Shown: piece after piece, positions 1 through 7,584 of the stretch
Position numbering within the stretch: position 1 is the stretch's first letter
Layout of the letters: every line of letters starts with the position of its first letter
The notes under the pieces: generated by a model
Seen by the model: only the letters and a program-made list of their open reading frames with translations
Database searches by the model: none
Told to the model about the DNA's origin: nothing
Assembly: GCA_029210965.1 (NCBI GenBank)
Contig: JARGFZ010000012.1
Location: 1 to 64,000, forward strand
Source: a bacterium
GTDB lineage: Bacteria > BMS3Abin14
DNA: 64,000 bases
Direction of reading: 5' to 3'
Program-made: the position numbers and the translations under genes

Positions 1-77
1 CTACATCCAGGTTATATCTCAAACATTGTCCTGAAATTTAGAAAAGATTGAATAACGAGAACTGACCCCACGCCACG
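1..77 (+). pseudogene. 3' fragment of a second RAYT transposase copy
   Basis: This stretch is identical to 1207-1283, the last codons, stop and downstream flank of the intact RAYT transposase at 400-1257. It is cut by the window edge, so only the final residues and the TGA at 49-51 are visible. The 23-bp terminal repeat at 49-71 is the same as at 1255-1277. The element is therefore duplicated in direct orientation on either side of an IS1182-like fragment. Whether the full gene lies upstream cannot be seen. Confidence 0.8.
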
Positions 78-290
78 GTTTGTCTTCAGGCCAACACCGG
101 ACGGGGGGCTGTAACGGTGATGGCTGACACAAAGTACGGGACGATGGAGAACTTCCTGGGCTGTGACCAGAAGGGTATCCGTGCCCATATGCCTCCCTTG
201 ACGGATTCTCACAGTGGCAAGGGCCGTCGCAAAGGGATCTACCCTCCATCGGCGTTCCTTTACGATCCTGTCGAAGACACGAGGGGTCCC
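78..290 (+). pseudogene. IS1182-like transposase internal fragment
   Basis: The frame running through 117-277 reads MADTKYGTMENFLGC, RGIRAHMP and GIYPPSAFLYDP. This is the conserved core between the catalytic DDE acidic residues of IS1182-type transposases (the ADTKYG segment holds the second Asp). The frame enters without a start and ends where the inverted repeat of the neighbouring RAYT element begins at 291, so both ends are missing. It was probably interrupted or truncated by insertion of the RAYT element. The family is assigned from motif memory, not from an alignment. Confidence 0.7.
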
Positions 291-313
291 GTGGGGTCAG
301 TTCTCGTTATTCA
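291..313 (+). repeat. Left 23-bp inverted repeat of the RAYT element
   Basis: The 23 bases beginning GTGGGGTCAGTTCTCG are the exact reverse complement of 1255-1277 and of 49-71. Together with 1255-1277 they bracket the transposase gene, as expected for REP-type repeats mobilised by RAYT proteins. A related GTGGGGTC motif follows at 330-337. Confidence 0.8.
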
Positions 314-356
314 TACTTTTAGAACGCCCGTGGGGTCTGGTTAACCGAGTTGGCCC

Positions 357-402
357 TATTCTTGCTCCTCTTTCCTGACAATGGAAAGGAGGAGCAAGAA
401 TG
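357..402 (+). promoter_or_regulatory. Hairpin burying the Shine-Dalgarno and start codon of the RAYT gene
   Basis: Positions 357-375 and 383-402 are almost perfectly complementary (one bulged base; loop TGACAAT). The right arm holds the ribosome-binding site GGAAAGGAGGAG and the ATG at 400. In the mRNA this would hide both, so translation should be low unless the stem is opened. Such translational shielding is a known way for insertion sequences to limit transposase output; here it is inferred from base pairing alone. Confidence 0.65.
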
Positions 403-1257
403 GCTAGGCCACTCAGAATCCAATACCCAGGAGCCATGTATCATATCATAAGCCGAGGAATCGGCCGAATGACGATCTTCCATAACGAGAAGGACTGGAT
501 CAAGTTCATCCAGTTTACGGAACGAGTCATGGAAAAATACAACTGGATCTGCCATGCCTATTGCCTCATGGGCACCCACTACCACCTCCTTTTGGAAACT
601 CCCGATGCCAACATGATCCCCGGGATGAAACAGCTTAACCAGTTTTACAGCCAATTCTATAACTGGAAATACCAACGTGTAGGACCGGTACTGCAAGGAC
701 GGTATAAGGCCTGGCTCGTGGAAAGGGAGGGAAAATTCCTCGATAATTCCCGTTACATCGTCAATAATCCAGTGGAAGCGAAGATGGTTCAGCACCCTTC
801 CGAGTGGCCATGGAGCAGTTACAGAGCTACTCGCGGAATAGAAAAAGCCCCTAAGTACCTTGAATCAAAATTTCTCCTGAGACATTTTAGTTTGTCTCGA
901 AAAAAAGCTCAAAAGATGTATGAGGATTTTGTTCTGGCGGGCATTGGAATGGAGTCCCCGTTACTGGAGGCCAAAAATCAGATCTTCCTGGGATCCGATT
1001 CCTTCATCGCTGAGGCAATGCAGCATGTTAATGGAAACGACGAACTTAATAACGTCCCCAAGGTCCAAAAACATGCGAACAGAATTTCGCTAGAGAACAT
1101 ATTTAATGAAACAAAGAGCAACTCCAAAGCACATCGAAACCATCTTATTCTGCGAGCTCATGACATCCACGCCTATACACAGCGTGAGATTGGAGAACAT
1201 CTGGGACTACATCCAGGTTATATCTCAAACATTGTCCTGAAATTTAGAAAAGATTGA
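400..1257 (+). CDS. REP-associated tyrosine transposase (RAYT, Y1 family)
   Basis: A 285-residue Y1-type single-strand transposase (TnpA_REP subgroup). The N-terminus MARPLRIQYPGAMYHI is typical of the subgroup. The metal-binding HUH motif is H60-Y-H62 within MGTHYHLLLETP, and Y119 in RYIVNNPVEAKMV is the likely nucleophile. Residues about 245-283 form a helix-turn-helix (TQREIGEHLGLHPGYIS), an accessory domain common in longer RAYTs. The start follows a strong GGAGGAG site. The gene is bounded by 23-bp inverted repeats and preceded by a hairpin covering its start. All expected catalytic residues are present, so it may be active. RAYTs act on palindromic REP DNA in the chromosome rather than carrying cargo. 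Confidence 0.9.
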   Translation: MARPLRIQYPGAMYHIISRGIGRMTIFHNEKDWIKFIQFTERVMEKYNWICHAYCLMGTHYHLLLETPDANMIPGMKQLNQFYSQFYNWKYQRVGPVLQGRYKAWLVEREGKFLDNSRYIVNNPVEAKMVQHPSEWPWSSYRATRGIEKAPKYLESKFLLRHFSLSRKKAQKMYEDFVLAGIGMESPLLEAKNQIFLGSDSFIAEAMQHVNGNDELNNVPKVQKHANRISLENIFNETKSNSKAHRNHLILRAHDIHAYTQREIGEHLGLHPGYISNIVLKFRKD

Positions 1258-1277
1258 ATAACGAGAACTGACCCCAC
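1255..1277 (+). repeat. Right 23-bp inverted repeat of the RAYT element
   Basis: Exact reverse complement of 291-313. It overlaps the stop codon of the transposase, so the element boundary and the gene end coincide. Identity with the upstream partial copy continues to 1283, so the duplicated unit extends slightly past this repeat. Confidence 0.8.
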
Positions 1278-1416
1278 GCCACGCCCTGTAATTTTCTTCT
1301 TATTGGTATTTATGGTGAAATCTATACTTTTCTGGAACTCAGAGGCCGATTGACTGGTCGGATTGAGAGATGGATGAAAATTCACACCCTGACATTGTCG
1401 TCCGAGGACATTAGAA

Positions 1417-1530
1417 ATGATCATCGATGATCTCATCATAGGGTGGCTGGCTCTGGTTGGAGCCAAGATCCTGAGGGATTGGGACAAGCCTCAGAACGAT
1501 GATGATGATGGGGATGAGAAGGGTAGTTAA
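1417..1530 (+). CDS. Putative 37-residue small membrane protein
   Basis: A short frame starts at ATG 1417 with a GAGGAC site nine bases upstream and ends 20 bases before an intrinsic terminator (1551-1578). The product begins MIIDDLIIGWLALVGAKIL, long enough for one membrane helix, followed by an acidic tail with four consecutive Asp. RBS, short hydrophobic frame and terminator together suggest a real small gene, but there is no homology evidence. It could instead be the leader of an untranslated RNA. Confidence 0.4.
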   Translation: MIIDDLIIGWLALVGAKILRDWDKPQNDDDDGDEKGS

Positions 1531-1550
1531 GATCGGCCTCTAGCTCGTAA

Positions 1551-1578
1551 TATAAAAACCGGGTGCCCGGTTTTTATA
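1551..1578 (+). terminator. Intrinsic terminator
   Basis: A 13-bp stem (AAAAACCGGG / CCCGGTTTTT with flanking A/T pairs) around a 2-base loop, followed by a T-run. It is near-symmetrical and could work in both directions. It lies just after the 37-residue frame. Confidence 0.8.
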
Positions 1579-1653
1579 TGGAAAAGATATTCACCTCTTC
1601 CTGAGTATCTGTTTTAAGGTGGCTCAAATGTAGGTACCTGATATCCTGAGATC

Positions 1654-2322
1654 ATGAAGATTAGACTTTTCTTCGCAATCACAGCAATCACCCTCTGCCT
1701 GGGTGTAATGGCGGTACAGGCGGCTGTCACGCGGTCCTTCACCGGCGAAGTGGTGGGTGTCCTGGACGGGGACACTATCGAGGTCATGCGCCGCGGCGTG
1801 GCGGTGCGGGTCCGGCTGGACGGTATCGACTGCCCGGAGCGAAAGCAGGCCTTCGGCGCCCGTACGAAGCAGTTCACGTCGAAGCTGTCCTTTGCTGAGA
1901 AGGTCACGGTCATCGACAAGGGGAAAGACCGCTACGGGCGGACCATCGGCGAGGTCATCCTGCCCGACGGCACGAGCCTGAACAAAAGGCTTGTTGCCGA
2001 AGGCTACGCCTGGTGGTACTCCAGGTATTCCGATGACGAGGAACTGAGAAACCTTCAGGCCGAGGCCCGGGAAGCGAAGAAAGGCCTGTGGGTGGACCCG
2101 AAGGTCATCCCGCCCTGGATCTTCCGCATGGGCGGTGTATCGCCAAAAGAGGATCACTCTGTGGAGGTGCTCCTGGACAGGTCGGACGTAGTCTTCCTCA
2201 CTGCCAGCGGGGGGAAGTACCACCGGGACGGGTGCCGGTACCTGAGTGAGAGCAGCTTCCCTGTGACGCTCGGTGAGGCGAAGGGGCGGGGGTACGAACC
2301 GTGTGGAGTGTGTAAACAGTGA
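1654..2322 (+). CDS. Secreted thermonuclease (staphylococcal nuclease family)
   Basis: A 222-residue exported nuclease. Residues 1-23 are a signal peptide (MKIRLFFAITAITLCLGVMA). The SNase fold covers about 27-150, with VLDGDTIEV, the catalytic Arg54-Asp59-Glu62 set in RVRLDGIDCPE, and the second catalytic Arg96 in RYGRTIG. Family members cleave DNA and RNA with Ca2+. A C-terminal module (about 185-222, YHRDGCRYL ... PCGVCK) has the Cys/His spacing of a small metal-binding tail often attached to SNase domains. Likely role: extracellular or periplasmic nucleic-acid scavenging. It stands alone between mobile-element debris. Confidence 0.9.
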   Translation: MKIRLFFAITAITLCLGVMAVQAAVTRSFTGEVVGVLDGDTIEVMRRGVAVRVRLDGIDCPERKQAFGARTKQFTSKLSFAEKVTVIDKGKDRYGRTIGEVILPDGTSLNKRLVAEGYAWWYSRYSDDEELRNLQAEAREAKKGLWVDPKVIPPWIFRMGGVSPKEDHSVEVLLDRSDVVFLTASGGKYHRDGCRYLSESSFPVTLGEAKGRGYEPCGVCKQ

Positions 2323-2327
2323 TCGCC

Positions 2328-2405
2328 TGTCATCGCGAGCTGATATTAGAGCGAAGCGATCCCGGTACCGAGACTGCTTCACTCGAATAATGGTTCGCAG
2401 TGACA
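2328..2405 (+). repeat. Palindromic GTCATTGCGAG-type dispersed repeat (copy 1)
   Basis: It starts TGTCATCGCGAG, contains GCGAAGCGATC and ends TTCGCAGTGACA, so the two ends are inverted copies. The same architecture recurs at 15852, 29543, 36084, 39708 and 42018, with half units among them. Confidence 0.6.
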
Positions 2406-2460
2406 ATTGTGTGGGGGGACCAGATGGTCGTATCTTGCCATTGAACAAAGGGGAGTGGAG

Positions 2461-2529
2461 GGTCAGAACGGGAATTTGTCAATACCTGACACATACAGAA
2501 GTATATTGCTAAATTCCTGCTTTGACCCC
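2461..2529 (+). repeat. 69-bp palindromic repeat flanking an IS110-like remnant (left)
   Basis: Imperfect palindrome with outer arms GGTCAGAACGGGAATTTG and the complement of AAATTCCTGCTTTGACC. The same unit occurs inverted at 3173-3240, so the two bracket the transposase remnant. The arms contain further sub-palindromes (GTCAATACCTGACA). Confidence 0.65.
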
Positions 2530-3139
2530 AATTCGTCCCGAGAAGCTGCCTCGTTTGCGCCGGTCCACCCTGCTGAAGATCCGCTCGGTGGGGAGGAAGT
2601 ATGCTGACGCGATCGGGTCCTGGCAGAAACGGGCCCACTTCAGCGATGAGGTCTCCTACGTGGGTGAGATGATCCAGGAGGACGCTACCCGCATCCTGGA
2701 GCTTCGTGACAAGATCAGGGATCTCGATGACCGGATCGCGGAGGTCGCGGAAGGTTCCCGCGAGGCTGTGATCATGTCGTCGATCCCCGGTTTTGGTTCC
2801 ACCAGCACTGCCGAACTGGCCGGGGAGATCGGAACTGTAGAGCGGCTCGATAGTGAGTCCAGCCTGGCCCTTTACCTGGGCATGGCCAGCCTGGATAACA
2901 GCTCTGGTAAGAGGAAGGGATCCAAGTCATCGAAGATGGTCAATACCAGAGCCAAGATGGCAATGATGGCTGCTGTGGACAGCCACAGGAAATGTGTTCC
3001 CGAGTCAAAACGATACTATGAAAAGAAACGCGCCGAAGGCAAGAAACACAACCAGGCGGTCCGTGCCCTGGGACGGCACCTGTGTCGGACCATCTTCAAG
3101 ATGCTCAAGGAGAACAGGGAATACGAAATCAGGGATTAG
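2522..3139 (+). pseudogene. IS110-family transposase, C-terminal half
   Basis: About 200 residues match the second half of IS110/IS116/IS902 transposases: a coiled helical stretch, then the Transposase_20 domain with IMSSIPGFGSTSTAELAGEIG, YLGMASLDNSSGKRKGS and a helical tail ending in HNQAVRALGRHLCRTIFKML. The N-terminal RuvC-like DEDD catalytic domain (about 150-200 residues) is absent, because the frame begins inside the left flanking palindrome with a fortuitous TTG. It cannot be an active transposase. Its codons are otherwise intact, so the truncation may be recent. Confidence 0.85.
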
Positions 3140-3172
3140 GGCGAAAATCGCTTGAAAATTCCAGCGGGATGT

Positions 3173-3240
3173 TCAGGGCGGGAATTTAGCAATACACCTG
3201 CAGCAGATGTCAGGAATTGACAAATTCCCGCCCTGACCCC
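3173..3240 (-). repeat. 68-bp palindromic repeat flanking an IS110-like remnant (right)
   Basis: Arms TCAGGGCGGGAATTTAGCAAT and the complement of ATTGACAAATTCCCGCCCTGA match at 19 of 21 positions. Read on the minus strand it aligns with 2461-2529 along its whole length. A shorter relative with GGTCAGGC/GCCTGACC arms is at 43887. Confidence 0.65.
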
Positions 3241-3657
3241 CTTAGTCCCCCGCCTTATAACGGCGCTATGGAGGCCGGCATCGGGTCTTTGAAAACTCAT
3301 TCTTTCCATGAGGCAGCCCGGCGTGGAAGATTATGTTATTGGACTTGTGACGATGTGGAAGCGGGACGGCTCATCGCCAACGAAACGTCACGGCCTTGGG
3401 GACCGAAGGGGCCGTCACCGGATACGGTCTGGAAAAACAGGACACCCATCAGCCGTGAGGAAAGAGAACACTTTGTAAGGTCCCACCGTGAAAACCGGGA
3501 ATATTATGGTAAACTTTGTGACAAAAGTAAGTCGGAGAGGACGAAGGGCGAGCGCAGGGCTGTCGAAAAAACACTGGTCGACGCCGGATGCCTCGTCGTA
3601 AAAAGGAGGCGAATTACTCCACAGGTTTACGATGAAAAAAGGACTGACTTAACGTGA
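3217..3657 (+). pseudogene. C-terminal remnant of an integrase-core transposase
   Basis: The frame contains YNGAMEAGIGSLKTHSFHEAA and WTCDDVEAGRLIANE. This is the stretch after the last acidic residue of rve-type transposases, where the newly written strand is handled. The catalytic D and D residues and the N-terminal DNA-binding region are missing. The first codons are contributed by the preceding palindromic repeat. The frame ends at 3657 with a basic tail. No adjacent inverted repeats were found that would define the original element. Confidence 0.65.
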
Positions 3658-4042
3658 ACGGTACAAGGGCAGAATTGCTGCAGTTATTAACGACCTTCTG
3701 GACAGGCCCAACGACAAAAATACGGATAACCAGAATCAGATTAGGCCTGATATGACTGATTTTGAAATAGAACGGATGCATCTTCTGAGAGGGCGAAATA
3801 AATCAGAAGATTGTAACAGTAATAAAACACTCCAGCTCGGGCAAGTGATCGATGTTTTGCCAAGGGCTGGCGCTCAAGAAAGAACACACAAAAGTTTTTC
3901 CAAATTTTGGGGAGACCTGAGGCCACACCTTTCTCATCCTCTTCAAAGGATTAGAGCCGAGGATGTTTGATACTACAACTATGCAGATATTGATCAACCG
4001 AACAGCCTGTTCATATGTGAAGATTAAAGAGGCTTTGATACC
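3658..4042 (+). other. Non-coding or degenerate stretch before the sigma-54 regulator
   Basis: Open frames exist (for example 3752-3970), but none has a ribosome-binding site or a recognisable family. An upstream continuation (ERYKGRIAAVINDLL) suggests more transposon debris. The last 20 bases hold AAAGAGG, the likely ribosome-binding site of the gene at 4043. Confidence 0.4.
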
Positions 4043-5587
4043 ATGAAGCAGAACCTGCCCCTTTCCTTCATTGAGCTTCTTTTCGACAAGCTGGATCCGG
4101 ACCGGTTCATGGCCCTTTTTCTGGAGGCGCTCACCAGCGCCCAGAAGGTGGAGCGGGGGTCCATCTGGATCCGCAAGGGGGATGGTTACGTCTGCGTCGA
4201 GGCGAGCGGGGATGAGGCCGACAAGGTCAAAGGGTTCATTTTAAGCCGCTCCCAAAAGAGCATCGTGGGCGCCGTCATCGAAAGCGGCCGCATGACCATT
4301 GCCGAGCCGGACAAGGATCGGCGGCACTTCAAAGAGGTGGACCGCAGGCTCGACACCAAGAACAGCCTCATCCTGTGTTTTCCGCTCCATGCAAGGGACG
4401 ATACCGTCTACGGGGCGGTGCAGATCCTGGACACCACGGCGGGCGGTTTCCGGATGAACCTCGACCCGGAGTACCTGGAACTTCTCCAAGGTCTCGTTGC
4501 TATCGGAAGTATTGCGCTCAGCACTGTCCTGGAACTTGCCGAGCAGTTCGAGCAGAATGTGGACATAAAGAAAGTGAAAGACCGGATGCTTGCCGAGCCT
4601 CTCATGATCGGTCAGAGTCAAGAGTTCCTCAAGGTCTTGGACCTTGCCAAAGTCTACTCCAGCAACCAGTTTCCCGTTATGATCACCGGCGAGAGCGGCA
4701 CCGGAAAGGAGCTTCTGGCCAGGGAGATCCACAGGCTCAGCCCCCGTAAGAACAGGCCCTTCCTTACCCAGAATTGCAGCGCCATCCCCGAGAACCTCCT
4801 GGAAAGTGAGCTGTTCGGCTACAAGAAAGGAGCCTTTACCGGTGCTGACAAGGACAAGCTGGGGCTTTTCGAAGCGTCGGACGGCGGGACCGTCTTCCTC
4901 GACGAGATCGGGGACATGGCCCTGGGCCTACAGGCCAAGATCCTGAGGGTGCTGCAAAGCAGTGAGGTCAAGCCCCTGGGAAGCACCACCGCCCGGAAGG
5001 TGGACGTCCGTATTATCTCGGCCACCAACAAGAACCTGGTTGAAAGCATTAAAAAAGGAGGCTTTCGCAAGGACCTCTATTACCGCCTCAACGTCCTGCC
5101 CCTGGAGGTCCCCCCTGTAAGGAAGAGAAGGGACGACATCCCCCTCCTGCTCACCCACTTCATGGCTCACTACACCAACGGGCCGAACATGCCAATTAGA
5201 ACTTTCAGCCCTGAGGCAATGGAGGTGCTGGTTAAGCAGTTGTGGCCGGGAAATATTCGGGAGATCGAGAACCTTGCCAAATACCTCCTTACGGTTACCG
5301 AGGGTAATGTGGAGGTTACCGACCTGCCGCCACCCTATAACGCGGAACCAAAAAAGGGTCAAGGCATACCTCCAGCACAGCCCCATGACGAAACGGATAT
5401 CCTGCCTTCCACCCCGCCCCCTGCACCAGGTGCCGGAGCCTCAATGGACGAGATGGAGCGAAAATATATGCTCTCTGTTCTCGAGATGACGAAGTGGAAC
5501 GTCGCCGCCGCGGCCCGTCATGCCGGGATCAAGAGAACGACCTTCAACTCGAGGATGAAGAAGCACGGGATCAGTAAGAAGGGATAA
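4043..5587 (+). CDS. GAF-domain sigma-54-dependent transcriptional activator (NtrC type)
   Basis: 514 residues. A GAF sensory domain covers about 20-165. The AAA+ domain covers about 185-410, with Walker A GESGTGKE (216-223), the sigma-54 loop GAFTGA (263-268), Walker B TVFLDE (283-288) and the arginine-finger region FRKDLYYRLNVLP. A Pro-rich linker leads to a Fis-type helix-turn-helix at about 470-512 (NVAAAARHAGIKRTTFNSRM). It would bind upstream of a -24/-12 promoter and use ATP to open sigma-54 RNA polymerase in response to a small ligand or signal sensed by GAF. There is no receiver domain and no kinase beside it, so it works without phosphotransfer or as an orphan. Target genes are not evident from position. 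Confidence 0.93.
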   Translation: MKQNLPLSFIELLFDKLDPDRFMALFLEALTSAQKVERGSIWIRKGDGYVCVEASGDEADKVKGFILSRSQKSIVGAVIESGRMTIAEPDKDRRHFKEVDRRLDTKNSLILCFPLHARDDTVYGAVQILDTTAGGFRMNLDPEYLELLQGLVAIGSIALSTVLELAEQFEQNVDIKKVKDRMLAEPLMIGQSQEFLKVLDLAKVYSSNQFPVMITGESGTGKELLAREIHRLSPRKNRPFLTQNCSAIPENLLESELFGYKKGAFTGADKDKLGLFEASDGGTVFLDEIGDMALGLQAKILRVLQSSEVKPLGSTTARKVDVRIISATNKNLVESIKKGGFRKDLYYRLNVLPLEVPPVRKRRDDIPLLLTHFMAHYTNGPNMPIRTFSPEAMEVLVKQLWPGNIREIENLAKYLLTVTEGNVEVTDLPPPYNAEPKKGQGIPPAQPHDETDILPSTPPPAPGAGASMDEMERKYMLSVLEMTKWNVAAAARHAGIKRTTFNSRMKKHGISKKG

Positions 5588-5615
5588 TCTAAAATCCAAA
5601 ATTTAAAATCTAAAA
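5586..5615 (+). repeat. Heptad-periodic spacer (AATCTAA type)
   Basis: Four consecutive 7-base units AATCTAA, AATCCAA, AATTTAA, AATCTAA starting at the stop codon of the regulator gene. A near copy lies at 52438-52466. Belongs to the window-wide heptad pattern described in the findings. Confidence 0.7.
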
Positions 5616-5757
5616 GGGAAACTGCCTCACACCCTTACAGGAACCGCTGCTCCCACCAGAGTCAGGTTAAACTTTGCGTAACTTTGCTTGCCACGTCGAA
5701 GCTGAAAGCGAAGAAGCTACTCCTGGTTTTACCTTTACAACCTGAGCTTGTTTCCGG

Positions 5758-5949
5758 CTAGCCCTTTATCTTCCCATTATTAAAGCGGTCCCTGAATCTT
5801 TTCGCTTTCTCTGACATGCACTCGTGGTAAAACTCCATCTGCATCTGGAGCCAGGCAAACTTCTGCTCCACCGGAACTTTACGGTAAGCTTTCATCTGCT
5901 CGAGTGTTCGATAATAGAGGAGCAGCCTGTCTTTGTCCTGTTCACTCAT
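5758..5949 (-). CDS. Small protein partner of the nucleotidyltransferase
   Basis: A 63-residue acidic/basic helical protein (MSEQDKDRLLLYYRTLEQ ...). Its ATG at 5949 overlaps the stop of the upstream gene (GATGAGTGA), the sign of a translationally coupled pair; a GTG three codons further upstream is possible. A motif like KFAWLQMQMEFYHE recurs in short proteins found beside nucleotidyltransferase-like genes, but I do not recognise a named family. Its role is probably tied to its partner, possibly as the second half of a toxin-antitoxin-like module. Confidence 0.6.
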   Translation of the reverse strand: MSEQDKDRLLLYYRTLEQMKAYRKVPVEQKFAWLQMQMEFYHECMSEKAKRFRDRFNNGKIKG

Positions 5950-6442
5950 CCTTGTCACTCTTGAGGATCATTTGCAGATGGCTGACATCGGCCTCGTCCT
6001 GGGGTCTTCCCGTATCCTTTTTCATCTCGATAAGCGTATTTATGGATGCTGTTGCAACCGGGGTCCCGCCGAAATCGATCTCCTGCCTGTCACCGTACAC
6101 TGTATCGAAATCGACAGGGGGTTCTGTCATCACATCTAAAAGAAAATAGGGATGCTCCGGATCATACAGGGGAAAGACCAGCATCCCCTTGTCTTCGCGC
6201 CATGCCTTTCTTTTATAGCTGTCAGCGAACTCGTCCAGCTTTACCGGGATCTTTGGTTTTAGCCCAAGTTCCCTGACCGTTTCCAGGAATTTAGAAACAT
6301 TTTCCTGTTCCAGATCTATCATAAGGTCAATATCACCCGTTGCCCTCTCGATACCGTGCAGGTTGACAGCCACACCACCGACGACAAGGTAACGCACAGT
6401 CTGTTTATTGAGAGTATTGAAGAGATTCCTATAGAGGTGCAT
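5942..6442 (-). CDS. Nucleotidyltransferase-like protein (AbiEii/DUF6036 type)
   Basis: 166 residues. The motif VVGGVAVNLHGIERATGDID is the nucleotidyltransferase signature (GG ... hGxxRxTxDiD), with the two metal-binding Asp at about 38 and 40. Such proteins transfer nucleotides to RNA, protein or small substrates, and many belong to toxin-antitoxin or abortive-infection modules. The small gene at 5758-5949 overlaps its 3' end, giving a two-gene operon. No clear ribosome-binding site precedes the ATG at 6442. A third catalytic Asp could be in YFLLDVMTE (about residue 105). Whether it is toxin or antidote cannot be told from sequence. Confidence 0.75.
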   Translation of the reverse strand: MHLYRNLFNTLNKQTVRYLVVGGVAVNLHGIERATGDIDLMIDLEQENVSKFLETVRELGLKPKIPVKLDEFADSYKRKAWREDKGMLVFPLYDPEHPYFLLDVMTEPPVDFDTVYGDRQEIDFGGTPVATASINTLIEMKKDTGRPQDEADVSHLQMILKSDKDE

Positions 6443-6700
6443 GATAAAAGCCCTTGGATTTTACCCAGAATCTGTGTGGTGATCTCATTGTAGCTTAAAA
6501 CTGGAAGATACAGAGGAAAAAGTTACAGTCCAACTCCACGCCCCCTCACTTCACTCACTCAAGACGCAAAGATGCTAAGAAGATCAACACCTGAATCGGG
6601 TGGGAATCAAATTAGAGTTTTACTTTCGTTACCTTTTCAACAAATCCCCCGATTACCCCAAAGCTCGGTCGTAGAAGAGGTCTCGAGGGAACCTTGTCGG

Positions 6701-7330
6701 TTATTCCAGTTCTATCTCCGGTTTTCGGCTACCCCCTCCATCCTCGGGGACGATGAACTCCTCGTCATACCGATACCTGGATGGTCTCGCCAACCAGCCA
6801 TCCTCGATGCCTTCACCCGCGACACCCATTCCAACGATCAAAGGGCGTATGACAAATCGGGCCTGAGGTTTTGGAGCCGTTGCCATCTTTTCCCTGACAA
6901 AACCGGGATCCTGGTACCGGCTTTTGGGTAGGTGATGGTAATGATCCGACTCTTTCCACGCCATGGAAACACAATCTCCCAGGGTCCTGAAAAAAACTCC
7001 CACCCTGCCAAGCACCCCCTGAACCTCGGCAGCACTGTATGCTATCTGGTTAAATTCAGGATCGGCAAAGCGGCTCTTGGGTATGTGATACCAGGTATCA
7101 GCCTCCTCCCAGGCCCTGCCGACACAGTCCCTGAAAGACCCAAGAAAGGCGTTCCTGGGGACTGGCTTTTCCTGCCGGGGAAGGCACCCGCCTCCTTCTC
7201 CCCCAGTGTTGCCTCCACCGAAGCGGCTCTTGGGGATGTGGTAGTGGCGATCCGAGTCCTGCCACGCTTTCGAAAAACAGCCCCCCAACCTACTGAAAAA
7301 AACTCCCACACTGCCAACAAACCTTTTCAT
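6701..7330 (-). CDS. Unrecognised protein with three PKSR repeats
   Basis: 209 residues, not recognised. Three internal repeats share a helical segment followed by a conserved box: about 5-37 (GVFFSRLGGCFSKAWQDSD then YHIPKSRFGG), 61-93 (FLGSFRDCVGRAWEEAD then YHIPKSRFADPEF) and 108-144 (GVFFRTLGDCVSMAWKESD then HHLPKSRYQDPGF). Each repeat has a Cys, an AW pair and an acidic-D before the box; the tail has a weak fourth trace (RPSRYRYDEEF). There is no signal peptide. The start has AAAGGGGGT eight bases upstream, almost the same leader as the next gene upstream (7396-7584), so they probably form an operon. Confidence 0.7.
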   Translation of the reverse strand: MKRFVGSVGVFFSRLGGCFSKAWQDSDRHYHIPKSRFGGGNTGGEGGGCLPRQEKPVPRNAFLGSFRDCVGRAWEEADTWYHIPKSRFADPEFNQIAYSAAEVQGVLGRVGVFFRTLGDCVSMAWKESDHYHHLPKSRYQDPGFVREKMATAPKPQARFVIRPLIVGMGVAGEGIEDGWLARPSRYRYDEEFIVPEDGGGSRKPEIELE

Positions 7331-7395
7331 GACCTACCCCCTTTAACTTTCCCCAAGACATCCTTGCCATGAAATCGATGCCTGCGTTTCAACCA

Positions 7396-7584
7396 TTACT
7401 TCCCGAACCTGCCGCTCCGGAGACTGCTGCTTTCCGCTTCGGCCCACTGGCGCCGCACATCCTGATAGATCTCCCTCCAGACCTTCAGGTGGTCTTTGGG
7501 CTCTTCGACACTTCCCTTTACGACCAGATCCCTGGCCCCGCTGACCGCCGCGGCATTTCCGATTACAGTGGCTGACTTTTCCAT
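7396..7584 (-). CDS. Small hypothetical protein upstream of the PKSR-repeat gene
   Basis: 62 residues (MEKSATVIGNAAAVSG ... VWREIYQDVRRQWAEAES). The ATG at 7584 is chosen over longer options because AAAGGGGGAT precedes it at the correct distance. That leader (CTAAAGGGGGATCGGTC) is close to the one before the gene at 6701-7330 (TTAAAGGGGGTAGGTC). An Ala/Gly-rich first third is followed by an amphipathic helix. No family recognised. Confidence 0.6.
   Translation of the reverse strand: MEKSATVIGNAAAVSGARDLVVKGSVEEPKDHLKVWREIYQDVRRQWAEAESSSLRSGRFGK

Noticed and set aside
1624-2448. Long minus-strand reading frame opposite the thermonuclease
   Set aside because: It is antisense to a gene with signal peptide and catalytic motifs, has no ribosome-binding site and no recognisable domain; Arg/Pro/Val-rich shadow.
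3752-3970. 72-residue frame before the sigma-54 regulator
   Set aside because: No ribosome-binding site and no recognisable pattern; sits in transposon debris.
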